Counted from the first letter of the stretch, positions 43,576 to 52,574 are shown. The stretch: DNA of 64,000 nucleotides from Actinopolymorpha singaporensis (GCF_900104745.1 NZ_LT629732.1:2405981-2469980); one strand, 5' to 3'. A program made the numbers and translations. The notes: generated by a model not told the origin, from the letters alone.

Positions 43576-44166
43576 TCATCGGAGGACCCGGTAGTGCAGA
43601 TGTGTGACGCCCGGCGCCGGGACGGCTTCGAGGAGTTCCAGACGCACGTGCTCGGGAAGTGACCGGAAGAAGGGCCGGCCGCCGCCGAGCAGGATCGGGA
43701 CCTGATGCAGGATCACCTCGTCGACGAGGCCGGCCGCCAGGGCGGCGGTCGCGACGCCACCGCCCATGAGACCGACGTCCTTGCCGCCGGCAGCCTCCCG
43801 CGCGGCCGCGACCGCGTCCTCGATCCCGGTCGTGACCAGCGTCTGACGCTCCAACTCCGGTATCGGCCGATGGCTGAGTACCACAAGTGGCGCCGTCGGA
43901 TGCGGCGTACCGCCGTTGGCCCACCCCGAGTCGTCGTAGGTGTTGCGACCGGCCAGGGTGGCGCCGACCCGTCCGGCCACGGCATCGAAGACGCGGGCGC
44001 TGGCCTCGCTCAACCTGAACCCGTCGAACACCCGACTCGAAGTGTCGCCGTCGAAGTACCAGTCGAACAGCAGCGGCGCGTCGCCGAGGCCGCGTCCGGC
44101 TCCGGGATCGCGACCGGTGATGTAACCGTCGACGGACACCGACAATGCGACGAAGACCTTGCTCAT
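43576..44166 (-). CDS. Dihydrofolate reductase family protein
   Basis: 196 residues; ATG at 44166 after GAAGGGATTCACAGC. VFVALSVSVDGYITGRDPGA, VGATLAGRNTYDDSGWANGG, VGLMGGGVATAALAAGLVDE and GGGRPFFRSLPEHVRLELLE match the RibD-C-terminal-like reductases. It is transcribed away from the HxlR regulator gene with 91 bases between start codons, the usual arrangement for an HxlR-controlled reductase. Confidence 0.87.
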   Translation of the reverse strand: MSKVFVALSVSVDGYITGRDPGAGRGLGDAPLLFDWYFDGDTSSRVFDGFRLSEASARVFDAVAGRVGATLAGRNTYDDSGWANGGTPHPTAPLVVLSHRPIPELERQTLVTTGIEDAVAAAREAAGGKDVGLMGGGVATAALAAGLVDEVILHQVPILLGGGRPFFRSLPEHVRLELLEAVPAPGVTHLHYRVLR

Positions 44167-44218
44167 GCTGTGAATCCCTTCAAAAGTTCCTTCAAGAGAC
44201 TCAGGGACCATATCAGCC

Positions 44219-44239
44219 AGGGTTCCCTGAGGGAACCCT
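44219..44239. promoter_or_regulatory. Perfect inverted repeat, candidate HxlR operator
   Basis: AGGGTTCCC-TGA-GGGAACCCT: 9-bp perfect arms around a 3-base centre, in the gap between the divergent DHFR-like and HxlR genes. Half-site-like ACTCAGGGA lies at 44199-44207. A repressor bound here would cover the promoters of both genes. Confidence 0.75.
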
Positions 44240-44245
44240 GAGTGC

Positions 44246-44251
44246 TAGATT
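44246..44251 (+). promoter_or_regulatory. Candidate -10 box of a leaderless HxlR transcript
   Basis: TAGATT lies 7 bases before the ATG at 44258, a spacing that would start transcription at or next to the start codon. No ribosome-binding site precedes this ATG, which supports a leaderless message. Confidence 0.45.
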
Positions 44252-44257
44252 GTCGCC

Positions 44258-44710
44258 ATGCAACGGACAAACTTCGGTGAGATGGCGTGCTCGATCGCGC
44301 GCACGCTCGACGTCATCGGGGAACCCTGGTCACCGCTGGTGCTGCGTGACGTGTACGTCGGGTTCACCAGGTTCGAGCAGATCCAGGCCGACCTCGGGAT
44401 CTCACGGAAGGTCCTGACCGAGCGGCTGAACCACCTTGTCGAGCACGGAATTCTCCGGCGCCGGCCCTACGACGCCCGGCCACGGTACGAGTACGTCCTG
44501 ACCGAGAAGGGCGCCGAACTCTTCGACCTGCTGATGGTCATGGTCGGGTGGGGCGACAAGTGGCTTGCCGGCAAGGCCGGACCGCCCGTGCTGTACCGCC
44601 ACCACGCGTGCGGTGAGATCAGCCACGTCGACCTGCGCTGCGCCCGCTGCGGCGAGCCGATGCATGCCGGGGACATCGACCTGCTTCCCGGTCCTGGCGC
44701 AGCGACCTGA
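44258..44710 (+). CDS. HxlR-family winged-helix transcriptional regulator
   Basis: 150 residues from ATG at 44258. Family signature CSIARTLDVIGEPWSPLVLR then FTRFEQIQADLGISRKVLTE and RLNHLVEHGILRRRPYDARP. The C-terminus carries HHACGEISHVDLRCARCGEP, a Cys/His cluster that may bind zinc. HxlR proteins sense aldehydes, quinones or redox state and usually control a neighbouring reductase, here the divergent DHFR-like gene. A 33-nt exact copy of the C-terminal coding region lies at 17747-17779. Confidence 0.9.
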   Translation: MQRTNFGEMACSIARTLDVIGEPWSPLVLRDVYVGFTRFEQIQADLGISRKVLTERLNHLVEHGILRRRPYDARPRYEYVLTEKGAELFDLLMVMVGWGDKWLAGKAGPPVLYRHHACGEISHVDLRCARCGEPMHAGDIDLLPGPGAAT

Positions 44711-44867
44711 CCCGTCGGACTATTCTGCGTTGCGGGGCGTCGACGTTTCACGGCATGTTGATGCCGGTGCGGTGAAGTAGCCTCCGGCAACCCGCCGTGA
44801 AGACGCGAGACTCGTCCTCGCGCTTCGGGCGTACTGGTTGAAGAAATTGCGCGATATTGGAGATGCG

Positions 44868-45611
44868 GTGGCGTACCCAACCGATCCACGCACCCGTGCT
44901 CAGCTGCCGGTGGCGCCGACCAGGCCGGCGTGGTACGTGATTCTTGGCAGCTGGCTGTGGGCATTGCTCCCGCTGTACCTGTTCGGCCTCCTGAGCTGGG
45001 TCCCCGTGTTGCACGCCTGGATGAGACTACGGCGGCGAGCACTGCGCAACTGGACCCTCACCCTCGGCGGCGTGACCGCGCTGGCGTTCCTGCTCCTCGT
45101 GCTCGACCCGTCCGACAGCGACGCGGACACCTCGTTCATGACAGGCCTGGCGACCACGCTCCTGTTCGCGGCGATGGTGGCGGGTTCGATCCAGTCGTTC
45201 CGTCTGCGCCGTGAGGTCTTTGGTGACACGGCCGGCCGCGGTGGCCGGGCCGGTGCGTCCGACTGGCACTCGATGGCGGCTGTGGCGCAGGTGGAGCACG
45301 CACGTGTCCGGCGCGCGGAGGCGCGGGCGCTGGTGGAGAAGGACCCGGGTATGGCACGCGAGCTTCGGATCGGGCGTCCCGACCTGTCGAACCGTGCCTA
45401 CGACGACGGTGGACTGGTCGACGTCAACCACGCGAGCGCGCAAGCGATGGTCAACCTGTTGGAGTTGCGTCCGGAGTACGCCGAGGAGATCGTGCGTGCC
45501 CGCGAGGAGGCAGGCGGATTCAGCGGAGTAGCCGAACTCGGCGCCTACACCAGCATCCCGGCACCGATCGTGGACGGGCTGCGCGAACGCGCCGTCTTCC
45601 TCCGCTACTGA
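44868..45611 (+). CDS. Membrane protein with C-terminal ComEA-like helix-hairpin-helix domain
   Basis: 247 residues from GTG at 44868 (TTGGAGATGC upstream); TTG at 44838 is an alternative start. Membrane helices: ILGSWLWALLPLYLFGLLSW, TLGGVTALAFLLLVLD and FMTGLATTLLFAAMVAGSIQ. After a charged helix (VEHARVRRAEARALVEKDPG) comes a HhH region: LVDVNHASAQAMVNLLELRP then IVRAREEAGGFSGVAELGAY, matching the ComEA/T2SK-type DNA-binding hairpins ('DVN.A....L..L.GIGP..A..I...R...GGF....EL'). The topology is unusual, but its role cannot be told. Confidence 0.8.
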   Translation: MAYPTDPRTRAQLPVAPTRPAWYVILGSWLWALLPLYLFGLLSWVPVLHAWMRLRRRALRNWTLTLGGVTALAFLLLVLDPSDSDADTSFMTGLATTLLFAAMVAGSIQSFRLRREVFGDTAGRGGRAGASDWHSMAAVAQVEHARVRRAEARALVEKDPGMARELRIGRPDLSNRAYDDGGLVDVNHASAQAMVNLLELRPEYAEEIVRAREEAGGFSGVAELGAYTSIPAPIVDGLRERAVFLRY

Positions 45612-45783
45612 CTACCTCCTGCTCTGGCGAGACGTCATCGACTCCGTGTTCGTCGCAAGCGACGTACAAGCGATCGGTGCTCTGCGCGCCCGCGCCGAAC
45701 TGGGCTGCCGCGTGCCAGAAGACATCGCTCTCGTGGCGTTCGACGGCACGCAGGCCGGCGTCTATACCGACCCGAGCTGGTGA
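45610..45783 (+). pseudogene. C-terminal fragment of a LacI-family regulator
   Basis: DSVFVASDVQAIGALRARAE then LGCRVPEDIALVAFDGTQAG and a stop after YTDPSW. This is the standard LacI effector-domain stretch ('DAVFAA.D..A.GAL.A.R..G.RVPEDIA.VGFD'). The frame overlaps the end of the HhH gene; the DNA-binding domain and most of the effector domain are gone. Confidence 0.75.
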
Positions 45784-45842
45784 GGTCGTCCGTGGCCGGT
45801 AAGGATGTCGTGCAGGTGGCGGGGCCGCCTAGCATTGGCGGG

Positions 45843-46589
45843 GTGCTCACCGTAGGGGTCGACCTGGCCGCCGAGCCGGCGAAGACAGCTGTGGCGTGGA
45901 TCGACTGGTCGCCGGAGGCTGCTTCGGTTCGCCGGCTCACCCTCGGCTCCGACGACGCTCTGGTACTCGAAGCACTCCGCGAAGCGGACAAGGCCGGCAT
46001 CGACTGCCCGTTCGGCTGGCCGGGACCGTTCGTCGACTTCGTCACCGCGCACAAGAACGGTGACGTGGCCGACCCGCACGAGTTCGCCGGCCGGGAGGGG
46101 CGCCGCCGGCTGGCGCTGCGTACGACCGATCTCTTCACGTACGACAGGACAGGGCTGATGCCGCTGAGCGTCGCAGCGGACCGCATCGGCCACACCGCGA
46201 TGCGATGCGCCGGGCTGCTCGCGCAACTGGCGCGGGACGGGCAGTCTGTGGACCGTTCCGGGGCGGGAGCCGTGGTCGAGGTGTATCCGGCGGCATCCCT
46301 GAAGAGGTGGGGTCTTCCCTCCCGGGGTTACAAGCGTGCCCGAAACGTCGACAGTCTGGGGGCATCCGTCGATGCTCTCCTGGCCGCGGCGCCGTGGCTG
46401 AGCCTCGGGAACTGCGAAAACCTGTGCCGGCGCTCCGACGATGCCTTCGACGCGGTGGTTGCCGCGATGACCGCGCGAGCCGTCAGCCAGGGGCTGGTCG
46501 AGCCGCTGCCCGACGAACACGCGTCCGTCGCCAGGAGCGAAGGTTGGATCGCCCTTCCGGCCACCTCCGTCGACGCACTCCGCCCGTGA
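45843..46589 (+). CDS. DUF429 family protein (predicted RNase H-fold nuclease)
   Basis: 248 residues from GTG at 45843. VGVDLAAEPAKTAVAWIDWS opens an RNase H-like core; AGIDCPFGWPGPFVDFV and RTTDLFTY follow. VVEVYPAASLKRWGLPSRGY and DDAFDAVVAAMTARAVSQGL carry the acidic residues expected in the family. Predicted to cleave or bind nucleic acid; biochemical role unknown. A diverged fragment of this gene lies at 17812-17885. Confidence 0.85.
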   Translation: MLTVGVDLAAEPAKTAVAWIDWSPEAASVRRLTLGSDDALVLEALREADKAGIDCPFGWPGPFVDFVTAHKNGDVADPHEFAGREGRRRLALRTTDLFTYDRTGLMPLSVAADRIGHTAMRCAGLLAQLARDGQSVDRSGAGAVVEVYPAASLKRWGLPSRGYKRARNVDSLGASVDALLAAAPWLSLGNCENLCRRSDDAFDAVVAAMTARAVSQGLVEPLPDEHASVARSEGWIALPATSVDALRP

Positions 46590-46737
46590 CACGTCGCAGC
46601 CGGACAGGAACCCAACTCCCGACTTCGGTGATTTCGCGACCAGCCTGAATGCCGACATCTGCCGGGATCACCGCGCCCTGGTCCGGCGCCCGCGCAACAC
46701 CTACGTGACGTGGCCGGAGCCGGTGTAGAACTCTTCG

Positions 46738-47391
46738 GTGACCACCACCGAGAATCCGCTGCTGCTCGCCTTGGACCTGGCCGGAACGTTCGCGTTCGCG
46801 CTCAACGGGGCCCTCACCGCGGTACGCGTTGCCCGGCTGGACATCGTCGGAGTCGTCACTCTCGGCATGATCACCGCACTGGGTGGTGGCATCATTCGCG
46901 ACATCCTGATCGACTACCTGCCGCCGGCCACCTTCAGCGACTGGCGCTACCTCGCCGTCGCCGCCGCCGGCAGCCTGATCGCCTTCGGATTCAGCCACCG
47001 CCTCCACCGGCTGTCCCGGTCGATCTTGGTCTTCGACGCCGCCGGGCTCAGCCTGTTCGCGGTCACCGGTGCCAGCAAGGCCCTCGACATGGGGCTGGGC
47101 CCTGCCCAGGCAGTCATCCTGGGAGCGATCACCGGGGTGGGCGGGGGAACGCTGCGCGACGTCATGCTCCAGCGGATCCCGACGGTTCTTCGCAGCGAGC
47201 TCTACGCCATTCCCGCCCTGGTCGCGGCGACCATGACCGTTCTCACCATCCGCTTCGGCGTCTACGGCATTCCCGCGGCGGTGAGTGCGGCCTTCGCCTG
47301 CTTCGCCATCCGGATGATCGGTGTTCGGTTCGGCCTGAACGCGCCCCGGCCGCCAGGGCAGGCCGACGACGAACCGGACGATGAGCGGTAG
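46738..47391 (+). CDS. TRIC-type cation channel family protein (UPF0126/YadS-like)
   Basis: 217 residues from GTG at 46738. There are two homologous halves of three helices, each with the glycine-rich GGGxxRD motif: ALGGGIIRDILIDYLPPATF and GVGGGTLRDVMLQRIPTVLR. Bacterial TRIC proteins form trimeric K+/Na+ channels in the plasma membrane. The C-terminal tail is acidic. No apparent operon partner. Confidence 0.9.
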   Translation: MTTTENPLLLALDLAGTFAFALNGALTAVRVARLDIVGVVTLGMITALGGGIIRDILIDYLPPATFSDWRYLAVAAAGSLIAFGFSHRLHRLSRSILVFDAAGLSLFAVTGASKALDMGLGPAQAVILGAITGVGGGTLRDVMLQRIPTVLRSELYAIPALVAATMTVLTIRFGVYGIPAAVSAAFACFAIRMIGVRFGLNAPRPPGQADDEPDDER

Positions 47392-47414
47392 AAGAGACCG
47401 GGTGGTGATTCCCT

Positions 47415-47984
47415 TCAGGGCCGGGGAATCACGGTCAGCACGCGTTCGATGTGGACGCGGAAGTCGCGTATGAAGTCGGTGAGGAAGGCGGCTGTGGCCT
47501 CGTCGGAGACGTCACCGTCGGCTGTGTACATCTCGGGGCTGAAGGTGACGTAGGCCTCTGGGGCGGTCATCTGACGGGCGTTGCAGTAGCTCAGAACTGC
47601 GCGCAGGCTCTGTTGGGCCAGGGCGGTTCCGATCTTGCCCGGTGAGGCGCCGATGACGGCTGCGGGCAGGTGGTCGAAGGAGTTGTTTCCGTAGGGCCGC
47701 GAGGCCCAGTCGATCGCGTTCTTCAGGGCCCCGGGGATGGAGCGGTTGTACTCCGGTGTCACGAACAGGATGGCGTCGGAAGCGGCGATGGCGTCCTTGA
47801 GCGCCTTCGGCTCGGGCGGGTAGTCACCGTCGAAGTCGGGACTGTAGAGCGGCAGATTGCCGATGGGGATCTCGGTGAACTCGAGGTCCTGCGGCGCCAG
47901 CCGGATCAGCGCCCTGCTGAGGGTCCTGTTGATGGAGGCGGACGAAAGACTCCCGACGAAATACCCGACCTTGTACGTTCGCAC
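47415..47984 (-). CDS. NAD(P)H-dependent FMN reductase (flavodoxin-like fold)
   Basis: 189 residues from GTG at 47984, chosen because AAGGAG lies 6 bases upstream; ATG at 47999 would sit over that ribosome site. VGYFVGSLSSASINRTLSRA is the phosphate-binding loop, and FVTPEYNRSIPGALKNAIDW is the family's active loop. GASPGKIGTALAQQSLRAVL follows. Reduces FMN or quinones with NADPH in the cytosol. Directly downstream of the M20 amidohydrolase gene on the same strand, so the two may be cotranscribed. Confidence 0.88.
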   Translation of the reverse strand: MRTYKVGYFVGSLSSASINRTLSRALIRLAPQDLEFTEIPIGNLPLYSPDFDGDYPPEPKALKDAIAASDAILFVTPEYNRSIPGALKNAIDWASRPYGNNSFDHLPAAVIGASPGKIGTALAQQSLRAVLSYCNARQMTAPEAYVTFSPEMYTADGDVSDEATAAFLTDFIRDFRVHIERVLTVIPRP

Positions 47985-48032
47985 GTCGATCTCCTTCATC
48001 TGGTGGGTTGGGATGCGTCCTTGCCGGTTGCT

Positions 48033-49295
48033 TCAGCCGGCCAGCCAGGCCATGGCGGCCACGACCAGCGCCTGGGTCCCGACGTCGAGAGTGGGCTGGA
48101 TGACGGGGGCGAACTTCGGCGAGTGGTTGACCGGGACGTCCTGACTGATGCGGCCGGCCGCTGCCGCCCGTTGGTACGCCTCCTCCTCGATCCCGCCGAG
48201 CCCCCAGTAGGTGTACGGCACTCCCATTGCCGAAGGGATGTCGCTGAAGTCCTCGCTCGCGGTCTGTAGCTCCATCGTCCGCACCTTGTCGCCGAAGACC
48301 TCGGTGAACGCCCGCCTCACCCGGTCGGTCACCGTGGGGTCGTTGCTGGTCAGCGGAAAGCGGTCGAACAGTTCGAACTCCGGCTCCTGGGGGCACCCGG
48401 AGGCCTCACACTCGGCGGAGACGATGCGGCGTATCGCGTCCAGGACCCGGCGCCTGGTCTGCTCGCTGTAGGTGCGCACGTTGAGCTGCAGCTCAGCCGA
48501 GTCGGGGATGATGTTGCTCTTGGTTCCTGCGTGGATGCTGCCGACCGTCAGAACCGCTGTCTCCCCTGGTGGTGTCTCGCGGGAGACGATGGTCTGGAGC
48601 CGGACCACGATCGTCGCGGCCAGCACCACCGGGTCCACCGTCGCCTGCGGCATCGAACCATGCCCACCGTGCCCGTGCACGGTGATCCGCATGCTGTCGG
48701 CGGCCGACAGGACGGGCCCGGAGCAAGGGCCGAGGACTCCGGCCGGTGCCGGCAGGACGTGCTGGGCCAACGCCACGTCCGGGGTGGGAATCAGGTGTGC
48801 CAGACCGTCGTCGATCATGCCCGCGGCACCGTCGCCGGTCTCCTCGGCAGGTTGGAACAGCGCGATCAGCGAACCGTTCCACTGTCCGGTGCTGTTGGCC
48901 AGCAGCGTCGCGGCGCCGATCAGACAGGCCACGTGCAGGTCGTGTCCGCAGGCATGAGCGACCGGAACCTCGTTGCCGCTTGCGTCGGTGGCCGTGGCGG
49001 TGCTGGCGTACGACAGTCCGGTGGTCTCGCGTACCGGGAGCGCGTCCATGTCCGCGCGCAGCAGCACCGTCGGGCCGTTCCCGTTGCGCAGCAGGCCCAC
49101 CACACCGGTGTTCCCGACACCGTCGTGCACGTCGAACCCGGTCCTGCTGAGCCGCTCGCCGATCTTCCCGGCGGTCCGCCTCTCGTGGTGGGACAGCTCG
49201 GGGTGTTGATGAAGATCCCGGTAGAAATCCTCCTGCCATCCACGGATGTCACTCAGTCCTGCCAGTACCGGCCCCAGAGCTGACGAGCCCGCCAT
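48033..49295 (-). CDS. M20-family amidohydrolase
   Basis: 420 residues; ATG at 49295 after GGAGGGCACT. Metal and catalytic motifs: LRADMDALPVRETTGL, AHACGHDLHVACLIGAATLL, LFQPAEETGDGAAGMI (catalytic Glu), and the C-terminal ASEDFSDIPSAMGVPYTYWG metal ligand. The dimerisation domain begins ITVHGHGGHGSMPQATVDPV. Hydrolyses N-acyl or aminoacyl amides (hippurate- or IAA-conjugate-type) in the cytosol. Probably cotranscribed with the FMN reductase gene 49 bases downstream. Confidence 0.92.
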   Translation of the reverse strand: MAGSSALGPVLAGLSDIRGWQEDFYRDLHQHPELSHHERRTAGKIGERLSRTGFDVHDGVGNTGVVGLLRNGNGPTVLLRADMDALPVRETTGLSYASTATATDASGNEVPVAHACGHDLHVACLIGAATLLANSTGQWNGSLIALFQPAEETGDGAAGMIDDGLAHLIPTPDVALAQHVLPAPAGVLGPCSGPVLSAADSMRITVHGHGGHGSMPQATVDPVVLAATIVVRLQTIVSRETPPGETAVLTVGSIHAGTKSNIIPDSAELQLNVRTYSEQTRRRVLDAIRRIVSAECEASGCPQEPEFELFDRFPLTSNDPTVTDRVRRAFTEVFGDKVRTMELQTASEDFSDIPSAMGVPYTYWGLGGIEEEAYQRAAAAGRISQDVPVNHSPKFAPVIQPTLDVGTQALVVAAMAWLAG

Positions 49296-49398
49296 AGTGC
49301 CCTCCTGTCAAGGCGGAGTTGGCAGGAGACCTACCCATCCGGTGCCTGGAACGTGGGTGTGGAGGGAACAGCCTTCGGGGGAGTAGCGTGAAACGGCG

Positions 49399-50397
49399 AT
49401 GAGATTCCGCAAGCCTCGACGAGACGTGATCGTCGTCCTCCAGATCCTCGCCCTGGCGGCGGCCATCTACCTGACCTCGCAGATCGGGTTGGTGATCGGG
49501 CTCGGTCAGGGAAGAACCAGCCCGTTCTGGCCCCCCACCGGGGTTGCCGTCGTAGCGCTGCTCGCCTTCGGGATCGACCTGTGGCCGGGGATCCTGCTGG
49601 GCTCGGCGATCGTCGAGATGTTCACCGGCCCGGTGATCGTGGCGATCCCTACTGCTTTCGGTACGACACTTGCATGTGTATGTGCCTACTGGGCGCTGCG
49701 GAAGGTTGGTTTTCGTGTCGAGCTGGACCGGTTGAAGGATGCTCTGGCCCTGGTGTTTCTCGGTGCCTTCGCTGCCATGTTGATCAGTTCCACCGTCGGA
49801 ACCACGCTTCTGCTGTACACCGGCGTGGTGTCGATCGACACCTTCCTCCCGACCTGGCTGACCTGGTGGACCGGAGATGCCATGGGGGTTCTGGTCGTCG
49901 CGCCGTTCCTGCTGACCATGGTCAAGCTCCCATGGCGCCGGTACCACGACATCGACTCCGTGCGTCTTGTGGAGTTTGTGGCTTTGCTGGTGATCACCTT
50001 CGGGCTGATGCTGGTTGCCGAGAAGGCGTTGGGCGTCATCTTCGTGGCATTTCCGTTGCTGGTGTGGGCCGCCTGGCGCTTCCAGCTACCCGGTGCGGCA
50101 CCCGTGGGGCTCCTTGCGTCGGCGATGGCCATCCACGCCGCGGTGGTCGGATACGGGACCTTCGACGGCAGGAACCAGTCCGACACGATGATGATTCTGC
50201 AGTTGTTCAACGGGTCGGTTGCCCTGACCGGTCTTCTCTTGTCGGTCGCGGTCACCGAACGCAGGCGGATGCAGGCCGAACTCGAACGTGCCTGCGGTCA
50301 ACTCGGTCAGGTTATCGAGCGCATCGACCGCGCGATGCGTCCCGACGAACCATCGCGGCTGCGCCGGTGGGCCGAGGACCGCACCACAAGCAAGTGA
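49399..50397 (+). CDS. MASE1-domain membrane protein without output domain
   Basis: 332 residues; ATG at 49399. The MASE1 sensor domain has eight or so membrane helices and the motif RTSPFWPPTGVAVVALLAFG; further helices include LDRLKDALALVFLGAFAAML and VEFVALLVITFGLMLVAEKA. After the last helix only a short charged, coiled-coil-like tail remains (ERRRMQAELERACGQLGQVI). MASE1 normally precedes GGDEF, histidine kinase or SpoIIE domains; none is fused here. No downstream kinase gene is adjacent. Confidence 0.85.
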   Translation: MRFRKPRRDVIVVLQILALAAAIYLTSQIGLVIGLGQGRTSPFWPPTGVAVVALLAFGIDLWPGILLGSAIVEMFTGPVIVAIPTAFGTTLACVCAYWALRKVGFRVELDRLKDALALVFLGAFAAMLISSTVGTTLLLYTGVVSIDTFLPTWLTWWTGDAMGVLVVAPFLLTMVKLPWRRYHDIDSVRLVEFVALLVITFGLMLVAEKALGVIFVAFPLLVWAAWRFQLPGAAPVGLLASAMAIHAAVVGYGTFDGRNQSDTMMILQLFNGSVALTGLLLSVAVTERRRMQAELERACGQLGQVIERIDRAMRPDEPSRLRRWAEDRTTSK

Positions 50398-50465
50398 GCG
50401 TGAGCCGCGGAGTCTCCGGCGCCAACGGCGATGGCGCGGGGTGCCTCTACGGCTCCGGCTGGGCG

Positions 50466-52574
50466 TCAGTACCACTTGACCTCGAGCAGAAGGCCGTTCT
50501 GGACGTAGAACTTGCTGGCCCCCGGTGACAGCGCGGCAAACCCGGCCACGTAGTTCGGGCCCACGTCGACCAGCGTGTCCGGATCAATCCGCCGGGTCCG
50601 GCCGTTGGTCGCGTAGATCGCACCGTCGGCAGGGTCGTACTCCATGTTCACCGCGCGAGGCTGGAAGCCCGTCACCGTCGACCAGGGGTAGTCGAACTCC
50701 TTCACCGAACGGATCAGCGAGCCGTCGGTCGGCGAGATCTCGAACACCGTGCCGTACGTCATGCCGAACAGCCTGCCCTGTCCGTCGAACGTCAGCCCGT
50801 TCACGCCCTGCTCGTCCGGGAGCGGCGTCGACCGCCAGAGCACCGAGCCGGTGGCGGCGTCGAGCGCGAACACCTGCCCCGGATGCTTGGAGTTGTCCGA
50901 GGGGTTGCAGCAGCCGAGCGATCCGCCGTAGATCACGCCGTCGCGGTAGGTCAGCGTCGAGATCTGGTTGGCGCCGTCGACCAGGCCGGAGTTCCAGGTC
51001 CGCCGCTCCCCCGTCGCGGGGTCGTACAACGTGACGGCGCCGTTGTCCTGGGTGTTCTTCGGTGAGGTGCCGATCGCGACGTACTTGCCCGCGCTGACCA
51101 CGGTCCAGGGTCGCTCCTGGCCGTACTCCTTGAGGTCGAACAGCTTCTTCGGGTTCGTGTCGCCGAACGGCAGGGCCGGGTCGTACTCCCACAGTTCCGC
51201 GTTCGCATAGACGCCGAAGTACATCTTGCCGTTGTGGGCGCCCATGCCCTCGATCTGGTGTCTGAAGACGTACTCGGTCCACTTCGTGGTCGCCGGGTCG
51301 TACGCCACCAGGCCGCCCTGGAAGTAGCCGCCGGCGTAGATCCGGCCGTCCGGGCCCTTCGCCAACGATCGCGGAGCGGTCGGCGTCCCGACCAGGCCGA
51401 CGGCGTGCTCGAACGTGCTCGCCTTGGTGGCCGGGTCGTAGGTCCACATGTCACCACCGCCGGTCGAGCCGTAGATCAGCTCGTGACCGACCCGCTTGTC
51501 GACGGCCCGGGCGACCCCCTTTCCGGCGCCGAGGCCGCCCTTGTCGGCCTGCTCGGGCCCGCCCTTGAAGCCTGTCTTCGTCATCGTCCCCTTCCGGGGG
51601 TCGAACAGCGACAGCTCGCCGTCGGCGATCAGGTACACCCGTCCCTGGTCGTCGGCCTGCGAGATCGTCTGCCCCAGGTAGCCGGGGATCTCGTACTTCC
51701 ACTTCAGGGTTTTGAGGTCGAGCACCCAGCCGACCTGCGCGGTCGTGCCGCCGGCGAACAGCACGTACAGGTAGCCGGCCTCGTCCTCCATCTGGTAGGC
51801 GTACTTGTCCGTGGGCATCCCGGGCGGTAGCGGGATCTCGACCCGCGCGCCGGTCCTCGGGTCCACCTGGAAGAGCCCGGTCGTCTGCCCGAGGCCGGCG
51901 TAGATCTTGCCGCCGCTCGCCTCGACCGACCGGACGAAGAGATACTTCGACCCGAAGTCACCGTAGTCGCGGTACTTCCCCGTCGCCGGGTCCCAGGAGA
52001 ACAGCCGTCCACCAGGCAGCGGAGCCGGGCCGAAGCCCTCGGTCGTGCCGAAGTAGAAGACGCCGTGCTCGTCGGTGTCGCCCTCCCAGGTGAAGCTCGT
52101 CCGCGGCGAGGGACGGCCGAGGTCCTCGACCGCGTCCGCCTTCCAGGGAAGGCGATACACGTGGCCGTAGCCGTACGTGCTGACGTAGACCGTGCCGCGC
52201 TTGTCGATCGACACGCCCCACGCGCCCTGGGCGCCGAGGTCGGCCGGCACCTCGCCGGAGGGGGACCCGGGGACGTAGAGGGGCAGCATGCGCATGACGC
52301 GCTTGGTGAGCGTGTCGGTCTCAGCAAGGTATGCGGGCTTGCCGCTGAACGCCTGGTACGTACGAACGGTGCCGTCCGGCATCCGCGCGGTCTCGCCGCC
52401 CGCCGCGGTCGTCGAGTAGAGCGGGATCGTGCCGCGGTTCCACCACTGCGGCGTGGTCGGAGTGACCGCCGCTGGGGCTGCTCCGGCGCCGGCTGCTCCG
52501 GCGCTGGCTACTCCGGCGACGAGAGCCGTACAGACGATGAGGATCCTGCGCCACGGTCGTGTCCACCTGCTCAT
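50466..52574 (-). CDS. Secreted beta-propeller protein of unknown function
   Basis: 702 residues; ATG at 52574 after CGAGGTGAACC. The signal peptide (RRILIVCTALVAGVASAGAA) ends in an Ala/Gly repeat. The mature protein is built from PQQ/SGL-like propeller blades: QGAWGVSIDKRGTVYVSTYG, RLFSWDPATGKYRDYGDFGS, KGPDGRIYAGGYFQGGLVAY, NGLTFDGQGRLFGMTYG, and others across the length. A Cys-Cys pair (GGSLGCCNPSDNSK) may be redox-linked. It has no catalytic motif, so binding of a surface polymer or an unidentified dehydrogenase-like role are both possible. Convergent with the MASE1 gene. Confidence 0.75.
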   Translation of the reverse strand: MSRWTRPWRRILIVCTALVAGVASAGAAGAGAAPAAVTPTTPQWWNRGTIPLYSTTAAGGETARMPDGTVRTYQAFSGKPAYLAETDTLTKRVMRMLPLYVPGSPSGEVPADLGAQGAWGVSIDKRGTVYVSTYGYGHVYRLPWKADAVEDLGRPSPRTSFTWEGDTDEHGVFYFGTTEGFGPAPLPGGRLFSWDPATGKYRDYGDFGSKYLFVRSVEASGGKIYAGLGQTTGLFQVDPRTGARVEIPLPPGMPTDKYAYQMEDEAGYLYVLFAGGTTAQVGWVLDLKTLKWKYEIPGYLGQTISQADDQGRVYLIADGELSLFDPRKGTMTKTGFKGGPEQADKGGLGAGKGVARAVDKRVGHELIYGSTGGGDMWTYDPATKASTFEHAVGLVGTPTAPRSLAKGPDGRIYAGGYFQGGLVAYDPATTKWTEYVFRHQIEGMGAHNGKMYFGVYANAELWEYDPALPFGDTNPKKLFDLKEYGQERPWTVVSAGKYVAIGTSPKNTQDNGAVTLYDPATGERRTWNSGLVDGANQISTLTYRDGVIYGGSLGCCNPSDNSKHPGQVFALDAATGSVLWRSTPLPDEQGVNGLTFDGQGRLFGMTYGTVFEISPTDGSLIRSVKEFDYPWSTVTGFQPRAVNMEYDPADGAIYATNGRTRRIDPDTLVDVGPNYVAGFAALSPGASKFYVQNGLLLEVKWY

